Assembly (NCBI GenBank): GCA_014549065.1
Contig: JACDOX010000261.1
Coordinates: 248,001 to 312,000, forward strand
Direction: 5' to 3'
Origin: Cardinalis cardinalis
Taxonomy: Eukaryota; Chordata; Aves; Passeriformes; Cardinalidae
DNA: 64,000 nucleotides
The notes under the pieces were generated by a model, which saw nothing but the letters and a program-made list of their open reading frames with translations, ran no database searches and was not told the DNA's origin. Below, piece after piece: positions 25,461-38,667 of this stretch. Made by a program: the position numbers and the translations under genes. Every line of letters starts with the position of its first letter. The stretch's first letter is position 1.

Positions 25461-28400
25461 TATTTTTGGCTGCCTGGGTACTCTTCAGAGCCTCCTTGCA
25501 CTCCNGGCAGAGGCAGCAGCCGGCGCTCGGTGATGGGAGAGATGAGAGGACAAGAGGGATCCNGAGATGGAGATGTCAGCAGGGAGCCTCAGGCCCAGCT
25601 CTGAGCTCCCATGGAAGCCCAGCCAGGAATGCCTGGCATCCNCATGCCTTCAAACAAGATCACTCAGGGCTCCCCACCTCAAACATCTCCCAGTGGGGCT
25701 GCACAGGAACGGAACAGACGTCAGGACACTGGGGAGAGGGAGGGTGGGGGCAAAGAGCTCCTGGGACATGTGAAATACATGTCCAAATGGGGCAGCTCTG
25801 GTTCAAAGCAAAACAAACCCAGATTAGGTCAACCTCAAAGGCTGCAGCTGACGGGAAATCCCTCTGGGGAGGTCCAGGTGTTGGGCAGGGAAAAAAACCC
25901 CAAAATTTCCNCCACCCTTCTTTTTCCCCTTTTTTGGTAACCATTTTTAGAGCCTGAAGTTACAGGAGCATGCCTCAATGGAGATATAGAAAAAGGGAAG
26001 GAAGGAAGGATTTTCACAGGTCAAGTCNCTTCCACTACATTTTTTTGATATTTATTAATTTATTTCCAATAAAAGAGACAGTAGATCTCCAACTTTTTAT
26101 AGGAGTGCAAATATGAAGCCAAAGAGCTTCCTGCCAGAGACAGAGAGGGGGGGAGAAAGAAATGGAATGGCTTATTAGTGGCTACATTTCATCTTTCAAA
26201 GGAGCATCTTGGAGGCCATCCCAGAAGAATCCTGCTGTGTTTCAATAAAGTGACTCTGGGGATCGAAAGCCCAGTCAAGGCACCTAAAGAACAGAGCCAA
26301 GAGGGCAACCAGGACCATTAGGGGTTTATTTTATTCACACACAGAATATAGAGAGGGATGGGGGAAGGCTGAAGAAACACATCTTCAAGGCTGGGATACT
26401 ATAGAGGGCTTTAGGGACTAAGGCCCCTCACCCATTTCATGAGTAGAATATATAAAATATATAAATGAGTTCTAAACTTCCTTGTTCAAATCAGTTCCAC
26501 TACTAAAACCTTAGATCTTAGTGCTAGGGATCTCTGAGAACAGGCCCTGGAAGAAAAAAAAAAGTGGCTTTTATCTACAAACATAACTTCATTTCAGTCA
26601 CTTACCAAAAATATTCTATTAGCATTCACACTACTTTTTCTTCTTTGTGTCAGCCATGCAAAACAGAAAGGCTGCAAGACCTACAGAATATCCCCAGAAG
26701 CCAAACTAACACATATTTATAGAAGAGAGAAGGGGAAGTTCAAGACAGGAAGGAAAATATAAATTTTAAATATCTTCTTGCAGAGCAGAAATGACAACAG
26801 GCAACTCATACAGCCATTTTTAGATCACATATNATTAAAAGTCATACAGCAGACAAAGAATCTTCATTAAAATCAGCATAAACATGAAAATTTATGTGAG
26901 CGACAACAGATCAGTCACTTGTGAATAGCTGTTCACTCCAGGTTTGGGTTGGGCACAGGCATTACACAAAGTAGCCTGAAAAGAGNAACATCCTCTCATT
27001 CACTCATCCCCCATCAAGCACTTAATGCAGATATATTGTCCCTCCAGAATTATTATATTTTAAAAAACCCTTCAAGATTTATAGTCCCCCTTCCTCCTTG
27101 GAGCCTGGTCTGGGTCCCTCACCTGGCTGCCACGGCCAGCTCTGCTCAGACAGGCTCTGCACAAAGGCAGGGGATGGGGCCTTTGCCTGAATACACAAAC
27201 AGAGGTGGAGAGCAGAGATTTTCCTGTGGCTCACTCCCCAAGCCAGNCTGAGAGAGAGCAGAGGGATCGTGGATCGAGCTCTTCCACACCTTCCACATGC
27301 CCTGGACAGAACGTGCCACTGCAACCTGAACACAGCAGCCCAGCCTGGAATGTTTCTCTCCAGATGCTCAAGCCTCTTCCCATTTTCTGTTTATGTGTTT
27401 GCATCAGACTGGAAGCTGTTTGCAAAGNCCCATTTCAAAAGTTACAGGCAGCATTTTGCTGTTCTCTGAGGGCATGAGAGAAGTTCTGCTGAGGGAACTC
27501 TAAAATCATAAATACAGATTTTTTTCAACCCCACTTTTCCTATTTACTTCCATCTTTAAGGGCTAGCNCTGGTGGGAAGAATATAAAAGCAAAAGAGCAA
27601 GNCAGCACAAAATAAGCACTGTGATGNACACCTCAAACCCAGTGCAAAGACTGTACAGGTGTTTGTGCATGGAAGGATGGAGAAGTCAAGAAGAGAAGGA
27701 ATTCGAAAGTTATAGAGCTCCAGATAACTGTCTGGAGGAGAACTGAAGGAATTCCATGGTTTAAGATCTTTGTAGATAGTGTTTAATTCAGATGCAGCTA
27801 TAAGAGGCAATAATCACTGTAGAAAAAAGGAATCTACTNAAGACCTCCTTATACAGCAGAAACTCAGCTGCTCTCTCAGCCTACTTGGCAAGAAATACAT
27901 TTCAGCAAGGAAAAGGTTCATTTTCTTTACCCTGAATATGAACTTTTGTACCTACAGAAAGTGTATTCTTTACACATTTTTATTTCAAAATAAAAACAAA
28001 CAACCTTGGATGCACAGAGTTCAATGCTGAAACAGGTAAATGGTCACAGCCAAAAATGCATTTCAGCAAATCCTAATAGTCCATTTCNGATTTGCAAAAC
28101 TTCCTGAGCATCTTTAATGACCAAAAAAAAAAAAATCACAACAAGAAAGGTAATTCATAGCTGCTTGGCCTTGATAAGTTTTGGAAATACTGTATATTTT
28201 TGGAAATCCAGCAGGAAAAACTACATTTTTCTTAACTCCTTCCCCTTCTCCCTATACAGATTTATGTTTAAGTTAGGACTTAAACTTCAACAATTAATAT
28301 ATTTGGTCCATTCATTATGAGAAAATCTCTGCTGATTTCAGACAGAGAGCAGCTGAAAACCTATCAAAGGCTGGTCAGAAGAGGGAGTAACTTAAACCTC

Positions 28401-30299
28401 TCACTCTGAATCTTGGAATGATTTCTGAGTAAGAGCAGGCAAAAATTATCTATTAGGGTACTCTGTTTTGTTAGTTTGGACTGTGCTTTTTTGGCCAAGC
28501 TGCAGTACTAATAGTACAAGAAAGTGCCACAAATGCAAAAGAAACATTTTTCCAATGTATTAGCTGGCTCAGGGATTAAAAAACTCTACCTGAACTGAAA
28601 AAAACTGAATCAGATTTTATCCTGTGTTAGCCGAGACAGTGATGATTAATTCTTGGTCTCCTCACAGTTTTGTTCAAGTAAAACTCATGTTGAAACCATA
28701 GATTTTACATCATCATACATGTGTAAAGCTGGTTATTCCAAAGTTTCACTCATGTTTCAAATCTCTCTTAGCAATGTCCTCCCCACTGCAGGGCTGTTTA
28801 AACAGGTGTGCAGACACACTGATAACAGTTTCCCCCAGGTAAGGAGATAAACAGCTTTTACCTCTGCACAGGAAAGTGCTGCTCATGATTTACTATTCAC
28901 CAGACAGAGCNTTCATTCTCAAGGAGTCTAATCTGCTTTACCAGCTAATTCTAGGAGCTGGGAAGGTCTGAGCCAGACAAGCATCAGATGTTTTACAGAG
29001 AAACTCTGCACCATAAAAGGTAGAACAGAAGGTATTACCTTATTAGAAGTTAAGGCTTTGCTTACTAAAAGCCAAGGAAGTCCAAAAATTGAAACCCAGA
29101 CAAGGTCCCAGACACAAGCCATGTGGGGTTCTGAATTCCAGCCTCATTTTCCCTTCACCAGAAATAAGCTTATGCCCTGCAGCTCCAGCCATAGCTGAAA
29201 ATGTTAATAAAACAGGTTTTCCATTCCTATATGCTAATTCTTGTCTCGAGATAAAAATCAGTGGTCCAAGTNAGAAGGAAAGTGCCCTGTGCCACCGTGG
29301 CATGCACTTTGGCAGGCAGAGCGTGTGTGTGGAGGAAGGAATAATGCCAGAGGGGCAATTCAAACTTGGATCTCTGAAAAGCAAGGAGAGCACCTTTAGC
29401 CCATGCAACCTCAGGTTACAGAGGAATTTGGGAGCGTGGGGGGAAGAGGGTAACAAATTTTATAAGGTCTTGCTGCCATTCTGACACACGATATGTATTT
29501 CTTTATAATTCCAAAATGTTTTATGGGGTCATAACGTATCCTACCAACCTTTACCTGGTGCTTTTTTGCCAGCAGTGCTCCAACATCCTCCTAGATCAGA
29601 CACAGATGCTGCACTGCCTTGGAGAAGTCTATTTACTGAATCAGTAATTACCACATCCTACAGCACCTGAGTTTTCCTTGGAGCTCTCCCAGCCACGTCC
29701 TGCCCATAGCCTGCATTGCTTAGCTGGTGAAATCTGACATGTTCTTGGCCAGCAGCACAGCAGCTTTGGCTGCCTGTCCAGAAATATTCAACCTGCAGAG
29801 AGAGCTGAGCCAGAAAAGATTTCTAAATAATTTGGCAATTTCACTCTGCCTGTTACTGGTTCCTTCTCGTGTTCTTTTTACGCAAGGAGAAACTACACCA
29901 GACTGGCTTGGTTATTTTTGTGTGGCAGCTGGGTGGGTAGGGGAGAAAATGCAGCCTGTGGAATACAGAGCACTGCTGAAAATCTGGCTCTTGGTTAACA
30001 CACGCTCCCGTATCACATATCCTACTTCCAAGCTGCTCTCTGTAGAAAACAAGAGTTTCTCCCCGGCAGAAAACAAAAAAATATGCAAAAGAAATAAAAT
30101 TATAATAAACAGAAGAAAGCCCCAGCCCTGAGGAGCAGCTCAGCACTGAATGAAAGGGAATGCAAGCTGTTTTACATGCTTTTCTTGTCTTCCTTCCCTC
30201 TGTTGTCATTGGTTGTTTCGTTGTTTGCAAGGCTGGAACAGAGGGGGGAAAGCTGCATGTCAAGTATTGAAATTTCCCTTTGAAGGTCCCTTTTTCAGA
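25461..30299. other. Single-copy non-coding stretch
   Basis: I see no gene. The frame at 25406-25957 (+, 183 codons) includes several X residues from N bases and low-complexity Gly/Gln/Lys stretches without any domain. A (GGAA)n tract lies near 25994-26010, a G-rich run near 26146-26156, and a short A run near 28123-28135. Confidence 0.55.
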
Positions 30300-30480
30300 T
30301 GAAAAAAGGAGCTTCAGACAGAGCTCCCGAACCCCAATTCGACCTTCAAAGTTTGACTAATCCTTTGTCAGAGTGGCATTTGCCACTTAAGGCATAAAGC
30401 CCTTTTTAACACTCAGATCAGGAGCCTGTCTTCATACCTCCCCCTAAAAGCGTAACCACTGCAGACTTTCATTCATCGTA
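30300..30480. promoter_or_regulatory. Candidate conserved non-coding element
   Basis: Repeat-free sequence with scattered CpGs (for example CCCGAACC, AATTCGACC, AGCGTAACC, ATCGTAAAA) and no simple sequence, bracketed by ordinary low-CpG DNA. CpG retention outside an island can reflect constraint. This is inference. Confidence 0.25.
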
Positions 30481-33400
30481 AAAGTGTGGGAAGGGGTTGT
30501 TTTGTTTGTGCTTTTATTTGTCAGCAAGGGGGCCAGGAATTCAGCCCCATGTTCCAGGGAAAAATGCAAAACTTGTAAAGCCTGAGCTGCTGTGCCTGTG
30601 CTTCAGTGGGGCTCAGAGGGCATTTGGGGTCAGAGAATGCTTTGGTGTGAAGGCAAGAGAGTCTGTTTGCAGTCAATACCCACTAAGGAGCTGTCATTGG
30701 GCATCCTGGGGGCTGAAATTGTGGTTGGCACATGAGACAGTCTGGTGCAAAATCTACAACCTTGGCAGATTTGGTATCTCACTAACCTGTCACAAGGAAG
30801 CACTCATTTACATGCTGTATAATTAAAAATGCAAATGATCTTATTCATAAAGTTCCCTAACCTACAGGTAGCTGGAAAACTGAGAAATACATATTGCAAA
30901 GGGTGAATTTCATACAGTGAAATGTGCTGACTGCTGGGATGAAACTACACAACCCTTTTGGAAGGCACAAACTCTTAGGAATAGGGGTTCTTTTTTTTTT
31001 TTTTGTTAATCTTAGATTGCATTGAGAATTTGAATGGACAGAATGCTTACCCAGTCAGATCTTAGCCAGATCACTGGATCTCATCCTAATACTCTTGCAG
31101 AAGCTGCTGCAAGGTCTCTTCTTGCAAGACTGCCAAGAATGGCACATTGGCAAGCAGCACCCAGAGAAACTTCAGCCTGGCCTGCAAGAGCAGCTTCTGC
31201 AAAGAGCAGTGGGGATGGCAGTTCTAAGAGTTCTAAGCCACCATAACTGAGGACAGCTGNACACAGCCTTTAACTAAGGCCCAGACTGAGATTTACACTT
31301 AAAAATTCCAGATCCATAAATTTATTGTCTTAACCACTTTGCCAGAANATTTTCATCTAGTAAAACATGAGGGTTGTGTCCAAATAGCAGTGTAAGGATG
31401 TGAGTTTGAGTGCCACCAGCACCCCAGCTGAGTTCAAGAGATACCCCAGAAATACACCTGAACACTGACAGGATGCAGAGACAAGGTAAGTTCCAGGATT
31501 CANTTCCCTCTTAGGTATCCATAAAAGCCTTACATAGCTATAAAATATTACTTGTTGCAATACCAAATAAAATATGAATAATTCTTTATCTGAATGAACT
31601 GGTCTGTACTGTTATGCCTTTAAAATGTTATAAAATCCACAGATGCAAACTGCAAGAGACATTNAGTGTCTGGGATTCCAGATCAAAAAACCAGGAGAAA
31701 TGTTACAGATAAATATTCTTCTCCAAGTGAAGAAGTCACATANCTTTTTGGCATTCTCAGTGTGTGCTTTTCAGAGAAAGCACAGCCTGTTCCTACCCTA
31801 CCAAACTGACATCTATGCAAAAAGTGAGGAAGATTTTTAAAAATTGGGAACAAAAGCAAGGAAAATGTGGTGGATCTCAAAGGATTTCCTTCAGGTCAGG
31901 AGTCACCTTGGAGTTGAGATTTAACAGGAAACTTTTAGTCTGAAATATAGACCATAACATATTTTTGGATGAAAACAAGAAACGTGAACCTTCACCCACA
32001 GATGAAACCAAGTGCAAAATCANTCTTTGATGAAGATGAAATTTAAGAAGTTAAGGGGCTGGATCCCTGCACCATGGCATACCTGGAAGCCACACTGAGC
32101 ACCAAGGAAGCTGCAGTTAGAAAGAGCCATTTGTTATTTTCTGTTCTGTAGCAGCTCTACATTGCACTGAGGCTCTTCTGTGCCTTTGGCTACAGCTCCA
32201 TTTACAGGGCCAGGGAACCAGCTAANTAACAACATCTCTGCAGTGACCTTGGCTCCCAAATACAGGTATTAAAGGTAAGAAAAATCCATATATTTTAATA
32301 AATGATCCATACAGAAATCAATCTTTATGGTCTTTAAAATGACACCACCACAAAAAGCTCCTTTCCTAAGCTGCCAATCTGAAAGCTGCAATCAGGAAAC
32401 ATCTTAGGGAGAAGATCAGGGTAGACAAAGCCTCTTTTTCTTCCAATGGTTACAAGTGACACACTTAATGAGCAAAAGACCCCAAAACCAGGTTTGTTTT
32501 TGTGGTGGGCTTTTTCCTGGGTTTAAACTTGTTTCTAAGATGAAACACTTTTGTGTCGAATTAAACTCAAGAAAGTCTATACCACCACCATGTAATGGCT
32601 TCAATATTTACCACACTAACAGAATTTCCAAAAATTATAGAAGTAAATGCAGGATTCTCCATCCACCCCTTTTTTTATTCTTTACAAACTTTCACTCCCA
32701 AACAAAACAGATTGCCTAATCTTTCACACTTGCTTGGGAATAGAGAGAAGAAAAGGGTTGCAACATCCTATGGCCAAGCATAAGAGAAGCACAGGAGTGA
32801 TAAGAATATTTGTAAGCCATTGAAAATTCACTGCTACGAAAAACCAGCCCTTGATGAACAGGTATTTCAAGTTTCCCATCTGTCTGCACAGAATATGAAA
32901 ACCACAGTGACTAAAGCAAGCCAGGAAGCAGAAACCCAACACTGAGTAAAACTATTCCTGCCACTGTCCACTGGTGGACAGCCTTCAGCAGAGATGCAGG
33001 GAAGGATCAAAGTGTAAATTTTTCAACAAATCAGTTGCAAATCTTTTCTAATACATCAGAGAGAGGTAACAAAACATTTAGAGATAGAGCTGGAAAGGTC
33101 TGCTTTGTCAGCAGCCATAATTAGANGATAAAATTTAAACTATCTTAATGAAATTCTTAGAAAAAGAGTTGATGTTTTCAAGGGTTGCAATTCTACAACA
33201 AGAAAATTAANATTATTAATGCCCCCAAGTTTACACTTAATTCCCTTTTTCTTGCTATTTTTTAAATCCTTTTTTCATATTATGAAAAACCCAAAGCAGA
33301 ATTTAAAAGGAGTTCTACATACCTAAAAATAGCCACCTAATACCCCATTTAAGTTATCATAAGAACAAGTGACATTTGATACTGTGGCAGTGGTTTTCCA

Positions 33401-34463
33401 AACTCCCTCTCTGCTGTGCCTGATGTTTCTGAAGGGCTGCTCTGTGACCCTGCTTTGGGGCTGGTTGCTCTGCCCTGTCCTACTGCTGCCATTTGTTTAT
33501 TTATGGTTATAAGCTGAGAGGATTCAGACACAGAGCAGATGTTTTTAAAGGTAAGAGAATGAGTTTCAGAGCCTAACAAGAACAGTGTGGCCAAGAAAAT
33601 CTCTTCTGTTTGGTCTCTTTTCTTTGCTGGAATCAAATATTTGCATCTGAAACCTTCCACTGGCCCAAACCTTTTCAAGGGATTTCCTAGAGATCACCTG
33701 TTAATCCATGAACACACAGACACCTGGAACCCATGAGGAGAGCCAGTTCATGAGCTCTCAATTCCAACTGATTTTGTCTTAATGATGGCAAGTTCTCTGG
33801 GCGTCTCTCAAGGAAAACATCTGAGTCCTTTTAGTTCCATCTATTCATTGCACTCTGCCTGTCCTTCTATCAGAATAAAGGATCTCACTGGAGGACAAGC
33901 TNAAAATCCTTTTCAAGATTCCATCCCAGATTTCTGACAGCAGAGTGTGGCAGCTCTTCTAAAGCCTTTAGATTCTCATGTGCCCCATATGGGAAAAATT
34001 CAATCATCTGCTTTGGAGAAAACTTGAGTCCTCCTCTCACTCCTAAAATATGACCATGCAAACCAGTGCATGTTATTTTATTACTACAGAGGATTATCCT
34101 CATCCTCTTGGAATTTTTTTAAAGTACATTTGGAGCACTTGTTAAAGGGTCACAACATTGCATTTTATAGATTTGCCTTGACATTGAGAAAGAAATTATT
34201 TGCTGTTTACTCCATCTTGAAAACATCCTGAAATAAAATTAGGATAAATACATGTACTATTTACAAATGTTTATTTACAGCATAAAAAAATTGTGTATCT
34301 CTGAAAAACATTATAAGGAAAGAAAATGGAAATAACTACTACATTCCTAAATGGGAAGTCTAAATTTGAGATGTTTCTTCCCCTTACACCTAGGAGTAGA
34401 GGTTGTCCTNTTCACTCTTTTTCAGTTTATCTTCTCCAAGCTGAACATTTTTAGGATACATAT
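30481..34463. other. Single-copy non-coding stretch
   Basis: I see no gene. A run of T lies at about 30989-31004. A separated inverted repeat lies at 31095-31202. Open frames at 29089-29484 and 29727-30131, just upstream, are likewise domain-free. Confidence 0.55.
31095..31202. repeat. 14-bp perfect inverted repeat, 80-base spacer
   Basis: TTGCAGAAGCTGCT (31095-31108) is the exact reverse complement of AGCAGCTTCTGCAA (31189-31202). The spacer also contains TCTTGCAAG-type partial repeats. The pair could form a long-loop stem if transcribed. No element body is recognised. Confidence 0.7.
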
Positions 34464-34529
34464 GTTAGTTTATAGTTAATAGTTTATAGTTAGTAATTAG
34501 TTTATTGTTAATAGTTTATCGTTAATAGC
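34464..34529 (+). repeat. Imperfect tandem repeat, about 14-bp unit
   Basis: Four to five copies of a unit like ATAGTTTATAGTTA, with variants such as ATAGTTTATCGTTA and AATTAGTTTATTGTTA. It is A/T-rich and non-coding. Confidence 0.75.
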
Positions 34530-37500
34530 TAAGCCCATTTCTGGAATCTTCAAAGTATCTGAAAAATTAAATTCTTTGCCTAAAACCTTTTATTTTTTCT
34601 TCCTAGTTTTCTCCATTCCACTCAAAGATCAGTTTCTTGTTCTGAAGAGGGTTTTCTACATTTTAAGTACAAGCTACTGCACATATATGAGAATGTGAAA
34701 CACAAGCAGCCAATTAACAACAGAACTTAAAAACCCTCCTTTTTCTATTTCTTCTAAGAAAATAACTCCTGCACAAAAGCCCACATATGCATTTGCACAA
34801 CCACAGAGACAAATGACCAGGTACACCTGTAGGAAACCTAGTCAGAACTCCATTCAATAAAAACTGCAAGCACACAAGAAAAGAAAATTCAAGGCAGGAA
34901 TTAGTAAATAGAAGAAAAGGAAAGAGCCAAGTCTCTCACTCACTCTTGCTATCTCAGCCTAAGAAGGCTCTGTCAGCAATTACTACTAATCCAAATTACT
35001 CCTACACAAATATCACTGAAGTATGATACACAAAAATAAATTTGAGGGCAGAGATTCTCCAAGCCAATCAGACAGTTTGGGGGTCCTCTTGGAATATGTG
35101 GGGCTAATCTAGAACTACATGGTAACTTTGGAAACCTCAGCCAAAAAAAAGCACTATTTATTTTACTTTAAGCCATCATGAATATGCTCAATGAGCAATC
35201 AAATCTAACCTTCNAAACTTTAGAAAGTATAAAATGAACACATCCAGGAGCAAGAGAAGCAGAAATATATATAATTACAAAACAGAAAAATTGAACCCAT
35301 CACCACCAGACCAGCAATGCCACTGGTCCCACTGAGCAAAGCCTTCTAAAGCAAGGCTTCCACCAGGACAAGCACACAAGGAATCAAATTGCTNAGTACA
35401 GTACAAATCTCACTCCCTAGAACAAAACATGTTACAAGGCATCATTTAATGTTACAGACAGTCAAGACTGAAAATAATTCTATTTCCTTTCAGGATGTGA
35501 ATACAAATTTTGAAGCGACCCATCAATTCCAAAACAGAAGAAAAATTCTCTTAACTTTGCATTTACAAACTCTGCATGATTTGAAATTGAAGAAATGACC
35601 AGGGATTCTTTTGCCTGTAGCATTGTTAGTTTCCCCATGCAGGCATAAATGATGCTCATCAATAGAAATGTGATATTTCCAAGTATAAAAAAGCAACATA
35701 AACTGCACTTCCTAGGTCTCCTCTGGTTCCCATTTAATTTCTTTTGTCTAATGTAAACTCACTGGGCTATGACTAACAGCTAACATATAATTTCTAATTG
35801 TATGGCATTATGTTATGTTAGTACAAAAACATTATCAGAGCCAAGAGAGAGACAGAAGCAGATTGTTCAGTCTTACTGGTAGTAGAGAGCAATGGAAAAA
35901 CACCATCAGTATCAACTGCATTTGTCAAGGAAGCAGATTAAAAGCCAGCTTTAATGGGAAAATTTCCTTGCTACATTTTGCTGTCCTTCTTTTTAGATCA
36001 TAGAACTGTTACATAAACAAACCAAAATATGTTCACCTTTTCAAAGGCTTCTGAAAAAAAGCAATTGGATGATACAGGACATTACTATTTTATTCTTTGG
36101 GAGATGTTCTGTATATTTCTACAGAAATGGCCTGAAGCTTTAGAGAGATATAAAACCCGAAGCCACACGATTAGCCATAGTGCCCATTCTTGCTGCAGAA
36201 TTATGCTCAGATTTACATTTGAAAGAATTATGAGCCAGAGTCTCTGCAAAAAAAAAAAAGGAAGGAAAAAAAAATCTGATTTACACCCTGTAGAGATCTC
36301 CCTCCCTGGGGAATAAACCAAAGGAACATAAATCAAGAGTAAGGCCATGCAGAAGTACTCTCCTGCGCCTGCATATAGTCTGCAACATTAGCTGTGAGAG
36401 CTGCCATCAGCCCACATCCTCCCATCCCACTGTGCTAATCAGGAGTTCAACACAAACTAAGTGGTAAATGGGACAGGCAGCACTGGCTTTGTTTGTTTAG
36501 GGCTGGCTGTGGATCATGCTCCTCTGAAAAGCTGAGCTGGGGACCTTGCCCCACAAAACCCTGCCTTGGGCCAGGGAGAGCAGGGTGGGAGAGGACCCCA
36601 GCCCATGAGACACTGAGTGTGCCCAGTCCCTGGAGGGACGGGCAGAATGAGACCCAGAGCCAAGCAGAGACAGGGACAAAGCTGAGAGCAGCAAGGAGGG
36701 ATCCACAACANGGTCCTGGAAGGGGGATGGATGGAATAAGTTGAAATAGGTTCTTAAAAAGGACTGCCTTGACCTTGTTGTCACACAGCCAGCAAAGGAA
36801 TTACTGAAATCAGAGCAAATCTGAAGATCTATCTGCATGAGAGAGCANAGAAAGGAGGATTTGTTTATACTGTCCTTAATTTAATCTGTTTTAACCCAAG
36901 TCAAATCTGGATCTTGATCTGAATTTATGCTGTTTTAAAGCATCTATGTACTTTCTTAGCTTGTGGTCCAATTAAACACATCTTTTGCAATTTAAAATGC
37001 TTTTCTGTAGAGCTGACTTTAAGGAAGAGGTACAGCCAGGCCCACCTGAGAGCTCTGGCAAGCTTAGGGTCTTGTTCAAGTAACACACATTGCCAANGGC
37101 TGCTGCATCAGTGTGGGCTTCAGACAAAGTTTCATGAAGACACAGTCTGATCAAGCAAAAGCCCAAACAGTCTATTCAGTTTGTAACCATGTAAGCATCT
37201 GGTAGAATCCCAGGAGCTAGGGAGAAACTGCAAGGAGTGCAGGCAGAGAGTTGTGGGGCTGTGTTAGGGATATTGGGTTCACTTCCAGCTCTCCAGAGAA
37301 CCCACTGCACAATCATAGTGAGAGGAATAGCAGATTCGTCTTTACAAACAAGCTGTGGGTCTGCTGGTAGATANAACTAGCATTGGGAGATAAACAATAG
37401 GAAGGATTCCACTGATTGATGAATGGAAAAATATATTTGCTTTTACAAATAAATTTTTACATTTGCTGATAAATGAAATGAGACATTGAAAGATGAAAGA

Positions 37501-38299
37501 AACAATGGAGAAGAAAAACCCCCTAAATTCCATAAGAATTAAAAATTAGAAGGGAGAGTTATACATCAGAGGGAAATCTTGGGTATCAGGTATTCTGGGA
37601 AGGCTGTACCTCTCAAGTACCTCAGCCAATGGGGAAAGAGAGAAGGGAAATGTGGCTGGGAAATTGGGATAAAAAGGAGGCTGCNTCCTCCAAAAATTTG
37701 AGAGATCCCAGGGGAATGCCCCATGGNCTCTCCCTTTATTNGAATAAAGTCAAAGGACTCCTCTGTCTCCCTTTTGGACACAAACCTCNGGTGTTTGTGG
37801 ATTAATTGTCCTAACAGTAGCCTGCAGCACAACCTCTGGCAGGTCACCCCATGTTACTGTGTTGTGCTTCCCTTCTCACACAGCCTACCAGGNCCATTCC
37901 TTACAGCTGCAAACTCTTCAGGACAGCATTTATGTCTTGTTATGTGTTTGTTCAGGGTTTGATANAAGAAAGCTCTAATCTCAGCTGGGGAATCCTCACA
38001 ACAGCAGAGTGCAAACGTGGGGCCTTGGCACAGGCCAAACACCATCCACAANCCTGTACAAATCTACTCTATGATTCTACCCCAATATTTTTTGTCAGCC
38101 AGGAATCCCACATTAACCAAAATGAAATCCTCAGACTCCATTCACCTGACCTTTAATGTCATTGTCACCCAGCATGCACCTGGCAGCACCCAATCAAAAC
38201 TTTCCAGGGCACCATAACCTTGATGCTATTGACCAGCATTGCTCTGATTTAAATTTCAAACAGCCTGCAATTTGGATTCCTTTTTCCCCCAGCTCTGAA
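34530..38299. other. Single-copy non-coding stretch
   Basis: I see no gene. An A-rich tract lies at about 36248-36274. The segment at about 36500-36740 is GC-rich and purine-biased but matches nothing I recognise. Confidence 0.5.
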
Positions 38300-38570
38300 A
38301 GCAAACATTATGGATTTTATAGGGAAGAAGGCCCCGGCCACACACTTGATTCGCACAAATTTCGCATACGTGAAAAGGCAGTCAATACAAACAGAATTCA
38401 TTTTAATTAACCTTAATATGCTGATGAAAATGGTGGGGAGTTTTCATGAGCAAATAACTAGAGCCACATACACAAAAATATCTGCTTTGTTAATTATGCA
38501 NGCACAGATCCAATAATACCGTCATGGTTAATTATAGTCCTTGTTTCCAAACTTACATTGTTACCATCAA
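38300..38570. promoter_or_regulatory. Candidate conserved non-coding element with homeodomain-type sites
   Basis: Repeat-free sequence carrying three TTAATTA motifs (38403-38409, 38490-38496, 38528-38534) and retained CpGs (CCCCGGCC, GATTCGCAC, TTTCGCATACG). Clustered TTAATTA sites are typical of developmental enhancers bound by homeodomain proteins. The site calls are direct. The enhancer role is inference. Confidence 0.3.
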
Positions 38571-38667
38571 GCTGAGGAGATGCTTCAGAAAAGAAGCACG
38601 TGGACTTTTTTGGGTTAGGTGGAGTAGAACCTGNTGCTGAGATCTTGATCTTCAATTTTCTATCTAA

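Noticed and set aside
25406..25957. 183-codon open frame on the plus strand
   Set aside because: It contains four or so N-derived X residues and low-complexity Gly/Gln/Lys content. The other frames overlap it with similar openness.
31034..31246. 70-codon frame rich in Ala/Ser
   Set aside because: It is short, and its composition is explained by the CTGC-rich inverted repeat it overlaps.
36500..36740. GC-rich purine-biased segment as a CpG island or exon
   Set aside because: It contains almost no CpG, and no frame has recognisable coding character.
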